Assembly: GCA_021397835.1 (NCBI GenBank)
Contig: JAJFZO010000335.1
Location: forward strand, 1 to 64,000
Length of the DNA: 64,000 bases
Reading direction: 5' to 3'
Source of the DNA: Moringa oleifera
Taxonomy: Eukaryota; Streptophyta; Magnoliopsida; Brassicales; Moringaceae
Both the position numbers and the translations under genes were made by a program. Shown piece by piece: positions 1 through 10,899 of this stretch. Position 1 is the first letter of the stretch. Each line of letters opens with the position of its first letter. The notes under the pieces were generated by a model, which was given only the letters and a program-made list of their open reading frames with translations, ran no database searches and had not been told where the DNA came from.

Positions 1-129
1 GCAACCAGCAAAAATTGTCTATTAAGGAAGGCTATGGAAAACAAGATATTTAATATGGAAGCTATGAAGACAATACTTATCAGAGTTTAGAGGCTAATGA
101 TTGGTGTAATAGTGAAATAGATAGGGTAC

Positions 130-600
130 AAGCTCTATATTTTTCTTTTTATTAACTCTAACGACCAAACTAAAGTCCTATTGTCTAGACAACCATGGAC
201 TTTCGATAAATCTTTGGTGGATTTTCAAGAATTTGATGAGTAATCTTTTATAAATATTCCCTTAATGGATTGGTGCTTGTTCTGGCCTCAGATCCACGGT
301 TCTCCCACTCATCACATACATATGAATATTAAGATTGGAACAGTGCTTAGAGAGACATTTAGTGATGTGGAGGAAGTGGAGAGATTAAAGGACGATGTTG
401 CATTTGGAAAATTGCTGAGAGTCCGGATGGTGATCAATGTCATGAAACCTCTAAGGTGATATAATTAGTTAACATTATTGGATGGCAAGAAAATAATATT
501 CTTTTCAAGTATGAACATCTAGATTTTCATCATGTGTTTGACCATCTTGATCATTAAGAATTAGAGGATCGAAACCTGTCTAGATTAAATGCACTATTGG
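130..600 (+). pseudogene. LINE ORF1 remnant (DUF4283-like domain)
   Basis: Plant L1-type retrotransposons encode an ORF1 protein with a DUF4283 domain before a zinc knuckle. Read across frames, the segment shows a PWTFDKSLVDFQEFDE motif near 196-240, then FWPQIHGSP near 280, IKIGTVLRE near 330, GKLLRVRMVINVMKPLR at 406-456, and a DGKKI...KYEHL continuation near 480-520. This is the usual order of the domain. Stops and at least one shift break it. The motif order makes the family call fairly safe. Confidence 0.75.
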
Positions 601-1269
601 TAGCATCCAACGCGAGTATGGCCATTGGTGAAGGCTGATGGACCTCCATATTCTTTGTCCTCTTTTGGTGATCCAATATCAACATAAGCCAAAGTAACTA
701 CTTCATCATCACGAAATCCAATACAAAAGAGCGTTATCGAGTTGCCATCATAATAGTAACCTTTCTTTGGCTAGACCACTAGACATTTCTTTAAGAAATC
801 AGCGTTCAGATTCTTCGATAATGATTACTGAAAAAAATTGTCCAGCAAAGAATATTGCAAAGAATCTTCCCCATATCTCATAAAAGGAGGAGCTTGTTTC
901 ATGCCATGTCATGTATAGACATATCCATGCTCAAAAGGAGAACATCATGGCAATTTTATGGGAGAAAATGGAGCATGTCCTGGTTTTTCTTGGTTGATAG
1001 AACCCAAGTGCCAAGTCAGATAGTTATTCTTTCTCCCAACTTTTTTACGAATGATGGGATCAAGAAAGCACTACCAATTCTCTTACTTAAGTTGTGAGTA
1101 ATGCCACGTCATCCTCAATGGGAAAGATAACCTAAAAGAAATGGAAGCGTAGGGCTTAGGGACAATGCTTCCCCCAAAATGATCAATTTACCCAATCTAA
1201 GTAGGGAAGAGATTAAGAACCAGTGAAGGAGTATAAAGGTAAGATTGATACTCAAGGTCCTAGCGAAAA

Positions 1270-1650
1270 AGAAAGCTTATAAATAGTAATCATGGGTTTT
1301 AAAACAGAGTTGACAAGATTGGTGGACATTGGTGCTTACCACCCTGACAAGAATTATGAACTATTTCACCTAAAACTATCTAGATCTTTGAGGGTTCTTG
1401 GATAGTTTATGACCTAATCAAGTTTGTTAGAATTTATGATCCTCATGTTTTTTCCTTCTGTGAAACAAAGAGGAAATGAATGACAATGCAAAAGATAAGG
1501 GTAATTTCAGATTTAAAGAGTATTTTATGGTTGAAGGCAAAAGGAGAGTGGTTGATTAGGCATGTTGTGGTAGGAGAACGTTTATGCTCTTATTAAATTC
1601 AACAACCACATCGATATATAGCTATGAGACTCAGGTTCATCTAATCAATT
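1270..1650 (+). pseudogene. LINE ORF2 5' remnant (endonuclease domain start)
   Basis: Frames read RVLG..., then RIYDPHVF near 1430-1455 followed by FCETKRK near 1457-1480, then FRFKEYFMVEGKRR near 1510-1550. This is the layout of the apurinic-like endonuclease at the start of plant LINE ORF2, where LxETK is the catalytic Glu region. Multiple stops and shifts are present. It lies downstream of the ORF1 remnant in the same orientation, so both probably come from one insertion. The 600-1270 stretch between them has no domain I recognise. Confidence 0.65.
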
Positions 1651-1655
1651 AATGA

Positions 1656-1745
1656 AGATTTATAGGATTCTATGGTAATCTTAGAATGTAGGATTAATAG
1701 AGATTTATAGGATTCTATGGTAATCTTAGAGTGTAGGATCAAAGG
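1656..1745 (+). repeat. 45-bp tandem duplication
   Basis: The block starting agatttataggattctatgg at 1656 is repeated from 1701 with period 45 and nearly identical sequence. Confidence 0.85.
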
Positions 1746-1749
1746 GCAG

Positions 1750-3380
1750 CATGAAACCTTTTGAGGCAATTGCATTCACACTCATATATTCCTTTGCTCT
1801 ATGTTGGAGAATTCAATGAGATAGTGTCCTCTAATGTGAAAAATAAGAGGTTTAATCTATAATAGAAACTAAATGGCTAGCTTTTACGATGTCATTTCCA
1901 ATGTTTACTTAGTCAAGAGGAAGCAGAGAAGAACTAATCTTGTAACTTTTGGACAAAGGCTTGGCAAATCAAGCAAGGTTGAAAAAATGGCTCGATTTTG
2001 CTAAGCACCATGTTCTCGTTTCATCGTTAGATCATCCAACTCTGGTGTGCTCGAGTTGCTAATCCTAATTTTATGCTTATTTTTATTATCGATTAAATAT
2101 TAACATTTTTTACTGGAGAAAAGTAAAGCACAAGTGGAACAAAGGAAGCTGAATGTTTATGATCATAGTTTATCTCATAAATTCGTTAGTCATATTTATC
2201 TTTATTGTCATAATATATAAAAATTAATTTTTTTTTAATATTAATATAAAGATGGACTCTTGCAATCTAACAATACAGAGAGAAACTATGGGCACTGATG
2301 TAGATATTAATCGTGTGATATCCTGAAAGGCAGTACGGGCTAATTCAAAAGAGGAATACATTAATGAGACAATTAGAGAATGTGTTAGGAGAATATTAAG
2401 TATTTTGGTGTTCTCATCTTTTTATTAATTTTTTGATATCAAATAAACATAACATGTTTGTGTTTCAATTAGATATTTGCAGGATGATTTGATGGCATAA
2501 GTAACACAAGGTACTTTTAAACCTTCATACATGAATGATGTACTTACAATAGCTATCAGTACTCTAGAGCATTTTGACTGTGTCAAAGATGTTGATTTTG
2601 GAGTGTTGATCATTTCTTATTTTATATATACATATATATATATAAAGCAAAGATGCCAATAGTCTTGCATAATGATGCATCAATTAAGAAAAAAGTGTTA
2701 AACATTTTGAATTAGATCAACAGTCATAAACATCTATTGGATGATATGAGTATGTATCAAAATTATCCTTTTCCATTAAGGCTGGCAATAATATTGCTAA
2801 AGTAGTAATCAATGATGAAGATCTTACACCACCTCTAGCCTACACACCAGAATTCCAACTTACCCATTCCAAGGTGTGTCATGTGTTCATCACTTAATGT
2901 TATTTTGATTTGACGGGCACTAAGTATTGCTTTGTGTTTTTCATTATAGTGTATACCGTGCAAGATAGTGCTTACAGACATTATTAATTTTATGGCCTAT
3001 TGATTTATTTTCATTGCTCCTGCCATAAATAAGACGATCCATAAGCATGATATGATCGAGATTAATGTCAAAGTAAAGATCACCATTATTGTAAATCTCG
3101 ATGCTCCTTTGCTTCGACTAGTAGATGAGGTAGATGTGTATACTTTACCTCAAGCCATTGAGACATAGGTAGCTTAGCTATCATAATGCATTATTACTTA
3201 TGGATATCAAGTAATATATTTTCATAATATGTATTTGTTTGATGATTTAAAATAGAATTAATATTTGAAAATAACATATTTAATATTTTGAAGGAATTAC
3301 CTAAATCGGTGCCACGGGCATCTATAATTAAATGAGATATAGAGTTCATATGCATGCCACTTAGATCATATTATTATTAT
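1750..3380. other. Unassigned transposon-like DNA
   Basis: No gene with a recognisable domain. Short frames only. A (TA)n run lies near 2620-2643. A + strand segment at 3060-3175 reads LDAPLLRLVDEVDVYTLPQAIE, which faintly suggests a CACTA-type transposon protein but is too short and broken to call. Confidence 0.5.
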
Positions 3381-3675
3381 GTTTGTCATGCGCTGGGCAC
3401 AAATATGTCTATAGCCATTGGATGAAGAAATTGCTGCCATAACATCAGTCATTATCATAATAGGTTTCAATAACACATCTAGATAAAGTGCTCAGTATTC
3501 TATCTCTTTATCAACTAGATGTCAAATTGTCAGAGTGTGAATTTGGTTCAACCAAAATTGTATAGTTGCGACATGTTATCAGTGCACAGCAAGTGGCTAT
3601 GGATTCACGAAAGGTTTCTGCTATTATGAATTGGCCAGTACCTCGACGTCTCAAGGAACTTAAAGGCTTCTCCAG
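3380..3675 (+). pseudogene. Ty3/gypsy reverse transcriptase/RNase H junction remnant
   Basis: Reads HLDKVLSILSLYQLDVKLSECEFG, then [26 protein letters not shown] and LKELKGF (3480-3672). In gypsy elements this VIS..GV..D..KV..I..WP.P...KELRGF string marks the end of reverse transcriptase before RNase H. It stops abruptly at about 3673, where the repeat shared with the SnRK2 array begins. Confidence 0.85.
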
Positions 3676-3729
3676 TAACGCAGGTATGGATTCTATCTCA
3701 TCATCAACATGTCCCAATTGTATACTTGG

Positions 3730-4560
3730 GATATGTTGCAAAGAATTTGAAGGCAATGATGAATGGAGACGAGTTCTTAGTGGTTGAAAAAAATTACACT
3801 ATCCAAACAAGAACCAATTACTTCTTTGGTAGCGCAGTTATGGATTCGTAGCTGTGGGCTTATCTATTTATTGCTAAACCTCCATTGCTATAGGATTTTT
3901 TTTTTATTTTTTTTATTTTCTTTACTTTACTAATTTTTTTGATTTGATTATTCATTTTTTATTTTTTAACACTTAACTTCATTTTTTTAAATTTTTTCTT
4001 TTAGGCATGATAAGTTATAAAATCTTTTTTTTTTTTTTTTGCTTAGAGAATTTTGATTCTTATTGTTTGGTATTAATTCTATGTTCTTGTAGCTTATATA
4101 TCTTGAGTGCTCATTTGTTTAGGTGGAGCTAATGACAAGAACGTGAAATGACTCAGGTTGCATTGTACTGTACTTACGTGCCAATTGGTAAAACTTGCTC
4201 TCATGACATGTGGAAGCTAGAGTTGATGACAAGCTTGCTTTATTTCCCAGAGCCTCATTTTCTATTGATTGATTGTTTTCTAGCAAATCTCTCTATTGTT
4301 GGTATTGATCATATTAGACGATATATAGTAATAGTACTATATTTTCATTAGCAGTGGGTGATAAATCAACACTAGTTGCTATTGACAACATTGACAATGG
4401 CAAAGTGAGGGGTATATGAGGGCCAAATCTACTCATATAATTCCTTGTGAAAGAGAGGAATATGTAGAAGATGGGTGGGCTGCAATTTTTTCACTCGTTA
4501 AATTTTTTAAGTCTCCTACTATCAATCCTGATTTCGCAAGACCCAAAGTTGATTTAATAG
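3730..4560 (+). repeat. Copy of unknown exon-like repeat blocks (array family)
   Basis: 3735-3840 matches an exon-like block seen again at 14200-14310, 30640-30770 and 33190-33310 (key string KIALSKQELIASL in the better copies). The following T-rich spacer and the 4120-4330 block match 33360-33790. The encoded family is not recognised. It is carried in the same order before the SnRK2 pieces as in the 33 kb copy. Confidence 0.7.
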
Positions 4561-5107
4561 CTCTTAGCTTACTTTGAGGATTTTTACTTTTATACTTGTA
4601 GACGGATATGTCACTTTGTATCTTTCATCTGATTAATGAATGAATGCCCTAGATATTTAAGCAATTTAAACCAAAGAAGTTAGTTCAAACCTAATATTTC
4701 CATCTACTTGAAAAAGGGACTCCAAGCATATTGCTTATGCAAAGTAAGTATTAAACCTAAAGTTGTTGGTATTTTATTCAAACCTCATTTTTTTCAATGA
4801 GATATGGTGTCTATTTTTCTAATGTCGAGTCTCTTTCCATATTTGAAGGAATTCAACCTTCTAGTCAATTAATGGACCATAAAAGCCTCATTCAACTTGT
4901 GTTATGCATCTAACTACATAACATGTTGAGAATTTGCATCATGTTTTCTTGCGAATTTTCTACTTGTCTTATAATCTACTAGTCTATATTTACAGTTTTT
5001 ACTTTACTACAAACTTTTGCAATGATATTTCCTTATATCAAACCAAATTTTTGGTTAATTAGGCATTTGGATGTGCTTAACTGTTTGCTAAACATGTATC
5101 ATTGGTA

Positions 5108-6870
5108 AAGAATCGATTTCGAGTGTACATCAATACAAGAAAATGTGGAGCATGCAAGATGTGTAAAAGTTTCTTCTATGTGTTTTAAGCGTTATATTTT
5201 TATATGATTCAGCTTACAACATAGTTTTCTCGTGATTTGTTTTGTTTTCTTCTATGAAATAGGGAGGAAAGAGGGAATCTTACTATGAGATCTTAGTCTT
5301 GTAGGTCCTACTAACTCTTACTTAGCTAGCCATTGTCATGGGTTATGCTATAGGATGAGTACTCTTTGAGAGGATATAAAGTGCTGGTAAATGTAATAAA
5401 GATGAGGTAATGTAAAGAGTTGAGTATGCCACATGCACTAACTTGCTTTATAGAACCAAATTTCTCAATTATTTATCTGTTGTATAACACAAAATTTTAC
5501 TCTTTTGTTCCCTAATTTCTTTGTTCATTTTCCATAGATAAGGTTTTTATTTTAACGACTCATGTCTAGAGTTAGTTATTCGTATTCAATGATTTGACTT
5601 TAGCTTTTTTTTTTTTTTGGTTTCATTTAACCATTCATTTTAATTGGTTTTGTTTCTTTTTTTCTTATAATCTGGTGATTTATTTCTTTCACCAAATCTA
5701 CCATGGAGATCTTAAGTTATAATATATCTGCTACACAGCTTCTCGTGTCAAGATATGTAATTTTAGGAACTCAAAGGTAAAATTCAGATTATCAATGCTA
5801 TAGGACTGTACTAGATATCAAGTTTGATCATAACCTCTTTGTTCATTATATTTGCATGATTTTATAGTCAGCGATCTTGCCCTCTCAACCAAAATTTGTT
5901 GTAGGAACCCCAGCTTCCATAGTGCCTGAGGTCTTATCTAAAAGAGAATATGATAGTAAGGTTATATACTTATTTCTTTGCATTTTTTTGATTTCATTTT
6001 CCTCTTCATTTTCCTTTGCTGTTGTTTGATCTATATTGTGTATCTAACCCCTGAGCAAAATATAGATTGCAAATGTTTGGTCTTATAAGGTCACCTTATA
6101 TGTGATGCTTGTTGGTGCTTATCCCATCGAAGATTGTGATGATCCAAAAAACTTTTGGAAGACAATTAGGCTTCGTTATAGTCAGACTTTCAAACTCCTT
6201 TCCTCTATTAAGAATAGTTAGAATTGTTAGTAAGTTGAAGTAATGAGATATGTTCTTATTGGTCTTAGCAACTAATATTCGAAATCCATTACATAATCCT
6301 AGATTACGTCCAAGTTTTTATTGAGTGCAAGCATCTTTTTTCTCGGATCTTTATCATAAATCCTAAAAAGGTAATTTATCTCTTGGCTTGCATAGATGAG
6401 TAGGAATTTGACTGCTTGTTTATCCAAAATCAAAGAAGAAAGGAGATATAAAACTAAACTCATTTGAGTTAGCAACTTACCCATCAAAGAATAGAGTTAA
6501 CTAGAACTGTCTAAAAGCAAACTCTTGGAATAGAAGTCTTGCTCATTGTAGGTAACAAGATAAGAACTCGTTGAAGTCCAAATATGAGACATAATTGTTT
6601 CTTTTAAAAATATATTTGTACTAAGCAGTGAATGATTAATTTTTTTTTCAGTATATTTAGATAGATTGAACTGCACCTTCACAGAGAATAATTATCCATG
6701 AAATAAAAACTCATGCATAATTCTTAAAGAACTTGCTTGTAGAGCTAAAGGAAGGGGAAAGCTAGAAGAATCATGATGTCAATAACCCATCACAAAGCAT
6801 TGAAGAGGTGTCATCAGTAATACAAGAAGCAAGGAAGACTATTGAGGTCCTAAAGCTTGGGGAAAGCTAG
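5108..6870 (+). pseudogene. SnRK2 protein kinase gene fragment, copy A
   Basis: SnRK2 kinases act in osmotic-stress and ABA signalling. Exon pieces follow the gene's order with introns between. About 5108-5160 reads IQENVEHAR (after the ATP-binding part). 5270-5412 carries the hinge region (LT.LAIVMGYA...LFERI). 5699-5783 carries the HGDLKL catalytic loop. 5868-5959 reads KFVVGTPASIVPEVLSKREYD (activation loop/APE). 6066-6190 reads an intact [19 protein letters not shown]...[10 protein letters not shown]. 6300-6370 reads CKHLFSRIFIINPKK. 6683-6752 reads IHEIKTHA. 6765-6860 reads NPSQSIEEV...ARKTIEV. Stops and shifts occur in most exons, the HRD Arg is Gly, the N-terminal glycine-rich loop was not found, and the acidic C-terminal tail is lost. 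Not functional. Confidence 0.9.
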
Positions 6871-7500
6871 AAGAATCACGATGTCAATAATCCCTTACGC
6901 TTAATGTTTCAGCTTTCAAATATGGCTGATTCTGCCTTAGTAGGACCAACTTATGACCTTCTCTGTCATCCAGGAGATGGATATTATATTGGGTAAAACA
7001 TCTAACTGCACATGCCATAGCATCTTGTGCAAGTGTCTTTGTTGCTTGTGGAGGCATAGGGCGTCATGGTATGTAAACTACTACTTATCTAATGTGTATG
7101 AAAAGTAATGTTCCTTCAGTCTACAACTGAGAGGAGAGGCATATTTAAGGATGGAGATCTTTCATATCATATGGAAATATACTGCTGTTTGGTGAGGTTG
7201 ATTATTTATCTAGCGTACTATGTTCACCTAAATCATTTAGTTGATAAGATTTGCTTTTAATACACCAAAACGCAGGAAATTGGGCCAAAGTTTTGACGTC
7301 ATATGGACAGGACTTGTAAATGAAGCCCATTTATGTTTGATGGCATTTGGACGTGCTTAATTATTTGATGAACATGTGTCATCTGTAGGAAAATAGTTTC
7401 ATTTTAAGGGCACCTAAATACAAGAGAATATAGTGTGTGCAAGGTGTGTAGAGGATTTGACGGTAATGATGTGAAAGATTTACTTTGTAGCAACTCTGAG
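6870..7500 (+). other. Repeat-derived DNA after SnRK2 copy A
   Basis: 6840-6900 repeats part of the preceding SnRK2 tail region (ggggaaagctagaagaatca at 6756 and again near 6858). 7330-7500 matches the exon-like block before the unknown KIALSKQ block (compare 14060-14220). Nothing else is recognised. Confidence 0.5.
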
Positions 7501-7519
7501 ACTAATGCTTCTTTTGACA

Positions 7520-7932
7520 TGGATGTAAAAGAGATTCTACATGTAATGATGAAGGACCAATGACATGAATGGAAAGGCCTTGCAATGGCATCAAAGATTT
7601 ATGCGGTTCAAAGGTGAGCGAAGGACATAAAAAGTGAGTGAAGGATATGGATTGGCAGGAGTACGCCAAGACAATGAGGGCTTGATTTTGAAACACAAAA
7701 TATGAAGACCTAATGTCAGATCTGGTAAGTTGAAGCAAATTGGTTCTGTTGATGAGTATTATGAAGACTTTGAAGCATTGTTGAATTTGACTGAATTGAG
7801 TATAATGCCTTTAGTATTTTTGTTGATATTTTGAAGGTGGACATCTCTAAATCTTTTAGACTGTTGCGTTCTAAGGATTTAACTCAGCCTCTAAATCAAG
7901 CTTGTCAAGTTGAAAGAATACTCTATAATGTC
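7520..7932 (+). pseudogene. Ty3/gypsy gag fragment, + strand arm
   Basis: Reads a gag capsid segment ending GSVDEYYEDFEALLNL near 7742-7790 and ACQVERILYNVP at 7896-7932. The same protein segment occurs on the opposite strand at 9650-10090. Similarity stops at 7932, the border with the copia gag piece. Confidence 0.85.
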
Positions 7933-8540
7933 CCATGTAGGGCAGAATTTGCAACTAATATTTCACCTGAATCGATCCTCCAAATCTCTTCTGCAAGAAC
8001 TCGATCACAAACATCATTGAAGTTCAATTTTGAACTCCCAACAGAATTGCTCATCGCTGCTCTGATGCGCTCCCAACTATTTAGCAATGATGCCAATAGT
8101 ATCAAGGCACGTACCTCATCATCAAAGTCAATCTCAACAGAAGATAACTGATTAATAATAGTATTAAACTCATTAAGATGGATTACCACAAAATTACCTT
8201 CACCCATTTTTAAGTAAAATAGGTTCTTCATGAGAAAAACCTTGTCATTTGCTAAATGTTTTTCATACATGTTAGGTAGCACCTTCATCAGACTTGCAGT
8301 TGTTCTCTCTTTTGCCATGTTGTGAGCAACATTTCTTGACAGTGTCAGCCGAATAACCCCCAACACCTGTTGATCAAGGAGATCCCAATCGCTTTCTGAA
8401 ATCCTTTCATGCTTTTAACCCAAAAGTGGTTCATGCAGGTTTTTCCCATACAGATAATCCTCGATTTACATTCTCCAGAAGGCATAATCCGTACCATCAA
8501 ACTTGATGATCCCGTATGATGAGTTTTCTTCGCTACCCAT
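7933..8540 (-). pseudogene. Ty1/copia gag (UBN2-like) fragment
   Basis: Starts at ATG 8540 with GIIKFDGTDYAFW, continues ESDWDLLDQQVLGVIRLTL, then an open stretch 8366-7923 with KLANDKVF-like helices, FNTIINQLSS and FDDEVRALILLASLLNSWE. This is the standard order of the gag polyprotein N-terminal domain in copia elements. Two stops interrupt the first 60 codons. The rest of gag and all of pol are missing, cut at 7933 against the gypsy arm. Confidence 0.9.
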
Positions 8541-8563
8541 TGCTTTCAATCTCGAAACTCAAA

Positions 8564-8575
8564 GCTCTGATACTA
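8564..8575 (-). promoter_or_regulatory. Copia primer-binding site (initiator tRNA-Met type)
   Basis: On the - strand the LTR end is followed after two bases by TAGTATCAGAGC, one mismatch from the common copia PBS TGGTATCAGAGC. It sits between the LTR and the gag start. Confidence 0.75.
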
Positions 8576-8577
8576 GT

Positions 8578-9093
8578 TGTTGGGAATTTGACAACCAGAT
8601 CCTTAGTTGATGGATCAAATATTAAATCCTTGTAACCTGAAAGCAACAATAATAAAAGCAAGAAGAAAAATGAACAACCACAGGGACACAAGATTTATAG
8701 TGGTTCACCCTCAATTGAGAGGTACATCCACTTTGCAGCCACTGTAGGAAACCCTTTCCACTATGAAAATAGATTATAAGAGAGATAACTGTTTTCCTAG
8801 CCCTCACTTTACTAGAATAACACCCTAGGACTCTTACTCACTCTCTCTCTTATGATATTTACATGAGTAGAAGTCCTCCCTTTATATAGTAGAGCCCAAT
8901 GCCAAAAAATAGATGTGCGAAAATCTCAAGATATTCTTTTTGATAAATATATTCTCTTTTGGATGAGTATATTCCCTTTCAGATAAGCATATATATCCTT
9001 TCTAGATGAGTATATGCCTTTTTAGATAAATATATACCTTTTTAGATAAATATATTCCCTTTTTGATAAGATTATCTCCACACATACTCAACA
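8578..9093 (-). mobile_element. Copia 5' LTR (about 516 bp)
   Basis: Bounded by TGTTG at 8578 and CAACA ending at 9093, next to the PBS and gag, in - orientation. It contains about seven degenerate 20-21 bp direct repeats (tttttagataaatatatacc type) at 8933-9070. The right edge abuts gypsy gag sequence on the same strand. The partner 3' LTR was not seen in this window. Confidence 0.8.
8933..9070. repeat. 20-21 bp tandem repeat inside the copia LTR
   Basis: About seven units of the type ttttagataaatatattccc with small changes (dataaatata / gatgagtata cores). Possibly part of the LTR enhancer. Confidence 0.8.
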
Positions 9094-10480
9094 CTTTGGC
9101 AACCAAAACTATTAAGTTTAGGTTCTTAATTTTGCCCTCCAATATGGTTTGGTAACCCTCTGAACCGACACAGCTTGTAATGAAATAGTATGTAACATAA
9201 CATTTTCCTCCATGAGGCCTCCTATCTCCTCAAACAAGTCTTCACACTCATAAAACTCCTCATGTTCTTCCTCTTAAGTCTTCTTTCCAGACATCAACAA
9301 CTGATACAATTGAGACTTTGAGCATATGTGGCCAAACGTATAATTGGAACCAGACACATACATTGGACCTTTCTTCTTCTTTCTTCCCTTTCTTCTTTGG
9401 TGGTGATTCCACTGGCTTGATTAATTTCGGATTTATTCAGGGGAGATTTTGGTGGAGTGGTGTTTGTAGAACAAGTGAGTTGTTTAGATTGGGAAGTGTA
9501 TGGTAGGGGAGGTATTTTTGGGGTAGGCAGTAATAGAGGTAAAGCAGTGGGTGAGTAATTTGGCTCCTTATAAGTAAAGCTACAAGGAACTTGGTAAGTA
9601 GTGGAATTGGGTTTATATGTCATCAAGGGTTTGTGTGGGACATTATAAAGTATTCGTTCAACCTAACAAGCTTGATTTAGGGGCTAAGTTAAATCCTTAA
9701 GGCACAATAGTCTAACAGATTTAAAGATTTCCACCCTCAAATTGCTAACAAAAATGTTAAGGGCATTATCGTCACTTAATTCAATCAAATTCAACAATGC
9801 TTCAAAGTCTTCATAATACTCATCTATAAAACTAATTGCTTTAAACTCATCATATTTGACATGAGGTCTTCGTATTCTGTGTGGTAGAATCGAGCCCTTA
9901 TAACCTTGGCGTGCTTGTGCCAATCCATGTCTTTCAACTCACCTTTGGACAGCATAAATCTTTAATGCCATTTCAAGGCTTTGCCATCCAAGTGGATCAT
10001 TATTGTGTGCGCGTTCACATGTGCTGGCTTCTTTACAGCGTCAAAGAATTTTTCAGTCTTCATAAACCACCCAAGGAAGTCATATCGAAATAAAGGCATT
10101 CTAACTTTCTTTTTCTCATACTGATCCTAGTAACCTCCATCACAGTATTAGAAATCTTAGGTTCCTATATCAGACAAAATTTTTGAGATGGTAGATCTAT
10201 ATCCTTCAGCAATGGTTCTTTCATACAAATAGATTCTGGTGAGCCCTCCACTAGCCTTTTTCCCCATGGAGCTGAGAGCAAATTCTCTAACTTTTTCTAC
10301 AATTTCTCTAGCTTTTTCTTCCACCTTTCAAACATTCCTTCCATATCTTTACATAACTCAGAATTAATATCGTCTTTTAATTTGCATTGCCCATCCATCG
10401 ATTTTGGTCTTTAAAATAGGTAAACGAGATCCTAGTTTATCTACTTCCTTTTGAAGACAAGTAGTGACCCTATTGCCATG
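9094..10480 (-). pseudogene. Ty3/gypsy gag fragment, - strand arm
   Basis: From high to low coordinate it reads LGWFMKTEKFFDAVKKPAHV (about 10060), IHLDGKALKWH, KGELKDMDW, YYEDFEALLNLIELS (9810), RLLCLKDLT, then a Pro/Thr-rich linker (9626-9400), a KEEREERRRK stretch before the zinc-knuckle position, and FYECEDLFEEIGG (about 9230). This is the gag order of plant gypsy elements. Several stops and shifts occur. It ends at 9094 against the copia LTR; protease and later domains are missing. Confidence 0.9.
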
Positions 10481-10494
10481 ATCGATAAGAAAAA

Positions 10495-10507
10495 GGCTTT
10501 GATACCA
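10495..10507 (-). promoter_or_regulatory. Gypsy primer-binding site
   Basis: The - strand reads TGGTATCAAAGC, close to the tRNA-Met PBS, directly after an LTR end (tatca) at 10509. Confidence 0.65.
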
Positions 10508-10508
10508 C

Positions 10509-10755
10509 TGATAGCTGCGCAGAGAAAAGTGAGAGAAAGAAAGAATCTAGAGAGATTTGAAGAGTATTTTTTATATTTCTTTACAAGTCATCTTTCTTTG
10601 TACTCCCTTTCAATTATTTTTAATAATTTTGCATATTCTCCATGGGATACAACCACCATCCCTATGTAGCTAATTACACATTAAAAAATAAATAAAGTGT
10701 TGCATTTAACTAATTAAAGTAATGACTAAGTTGCTGAAGTAATACTGCGCATAAA
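10509..10755 (-). mobile_element. Gypsy 5' LTR, right end not resolved
   Basis: Begins tgatagctgcgcag next to the PBS, on the upstream side of the - strand gag. A ctgcgcata string near 10745 may mark the other end. The exact border is uncertain. Confidence 0.45.
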
Positions 10756-10899
10756 GTTTTTTGATAATTTAACATTTGTTCCCAAATTATCATATCTTGT
10801 TGTATTGGAAGAAGTTATTGAGTATAACAAAAACACACCTTAATTGTGTTTGTATGATGATCTCTTGGCCTGAAATGGTGGTTTCAAGAAAATGGATTA

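Noticed and set aside
3060..3180. Possible CACTA transposon protein segment
   Set aside because: Only about 20 suggestive residues with no neighbouring transposase motifs.
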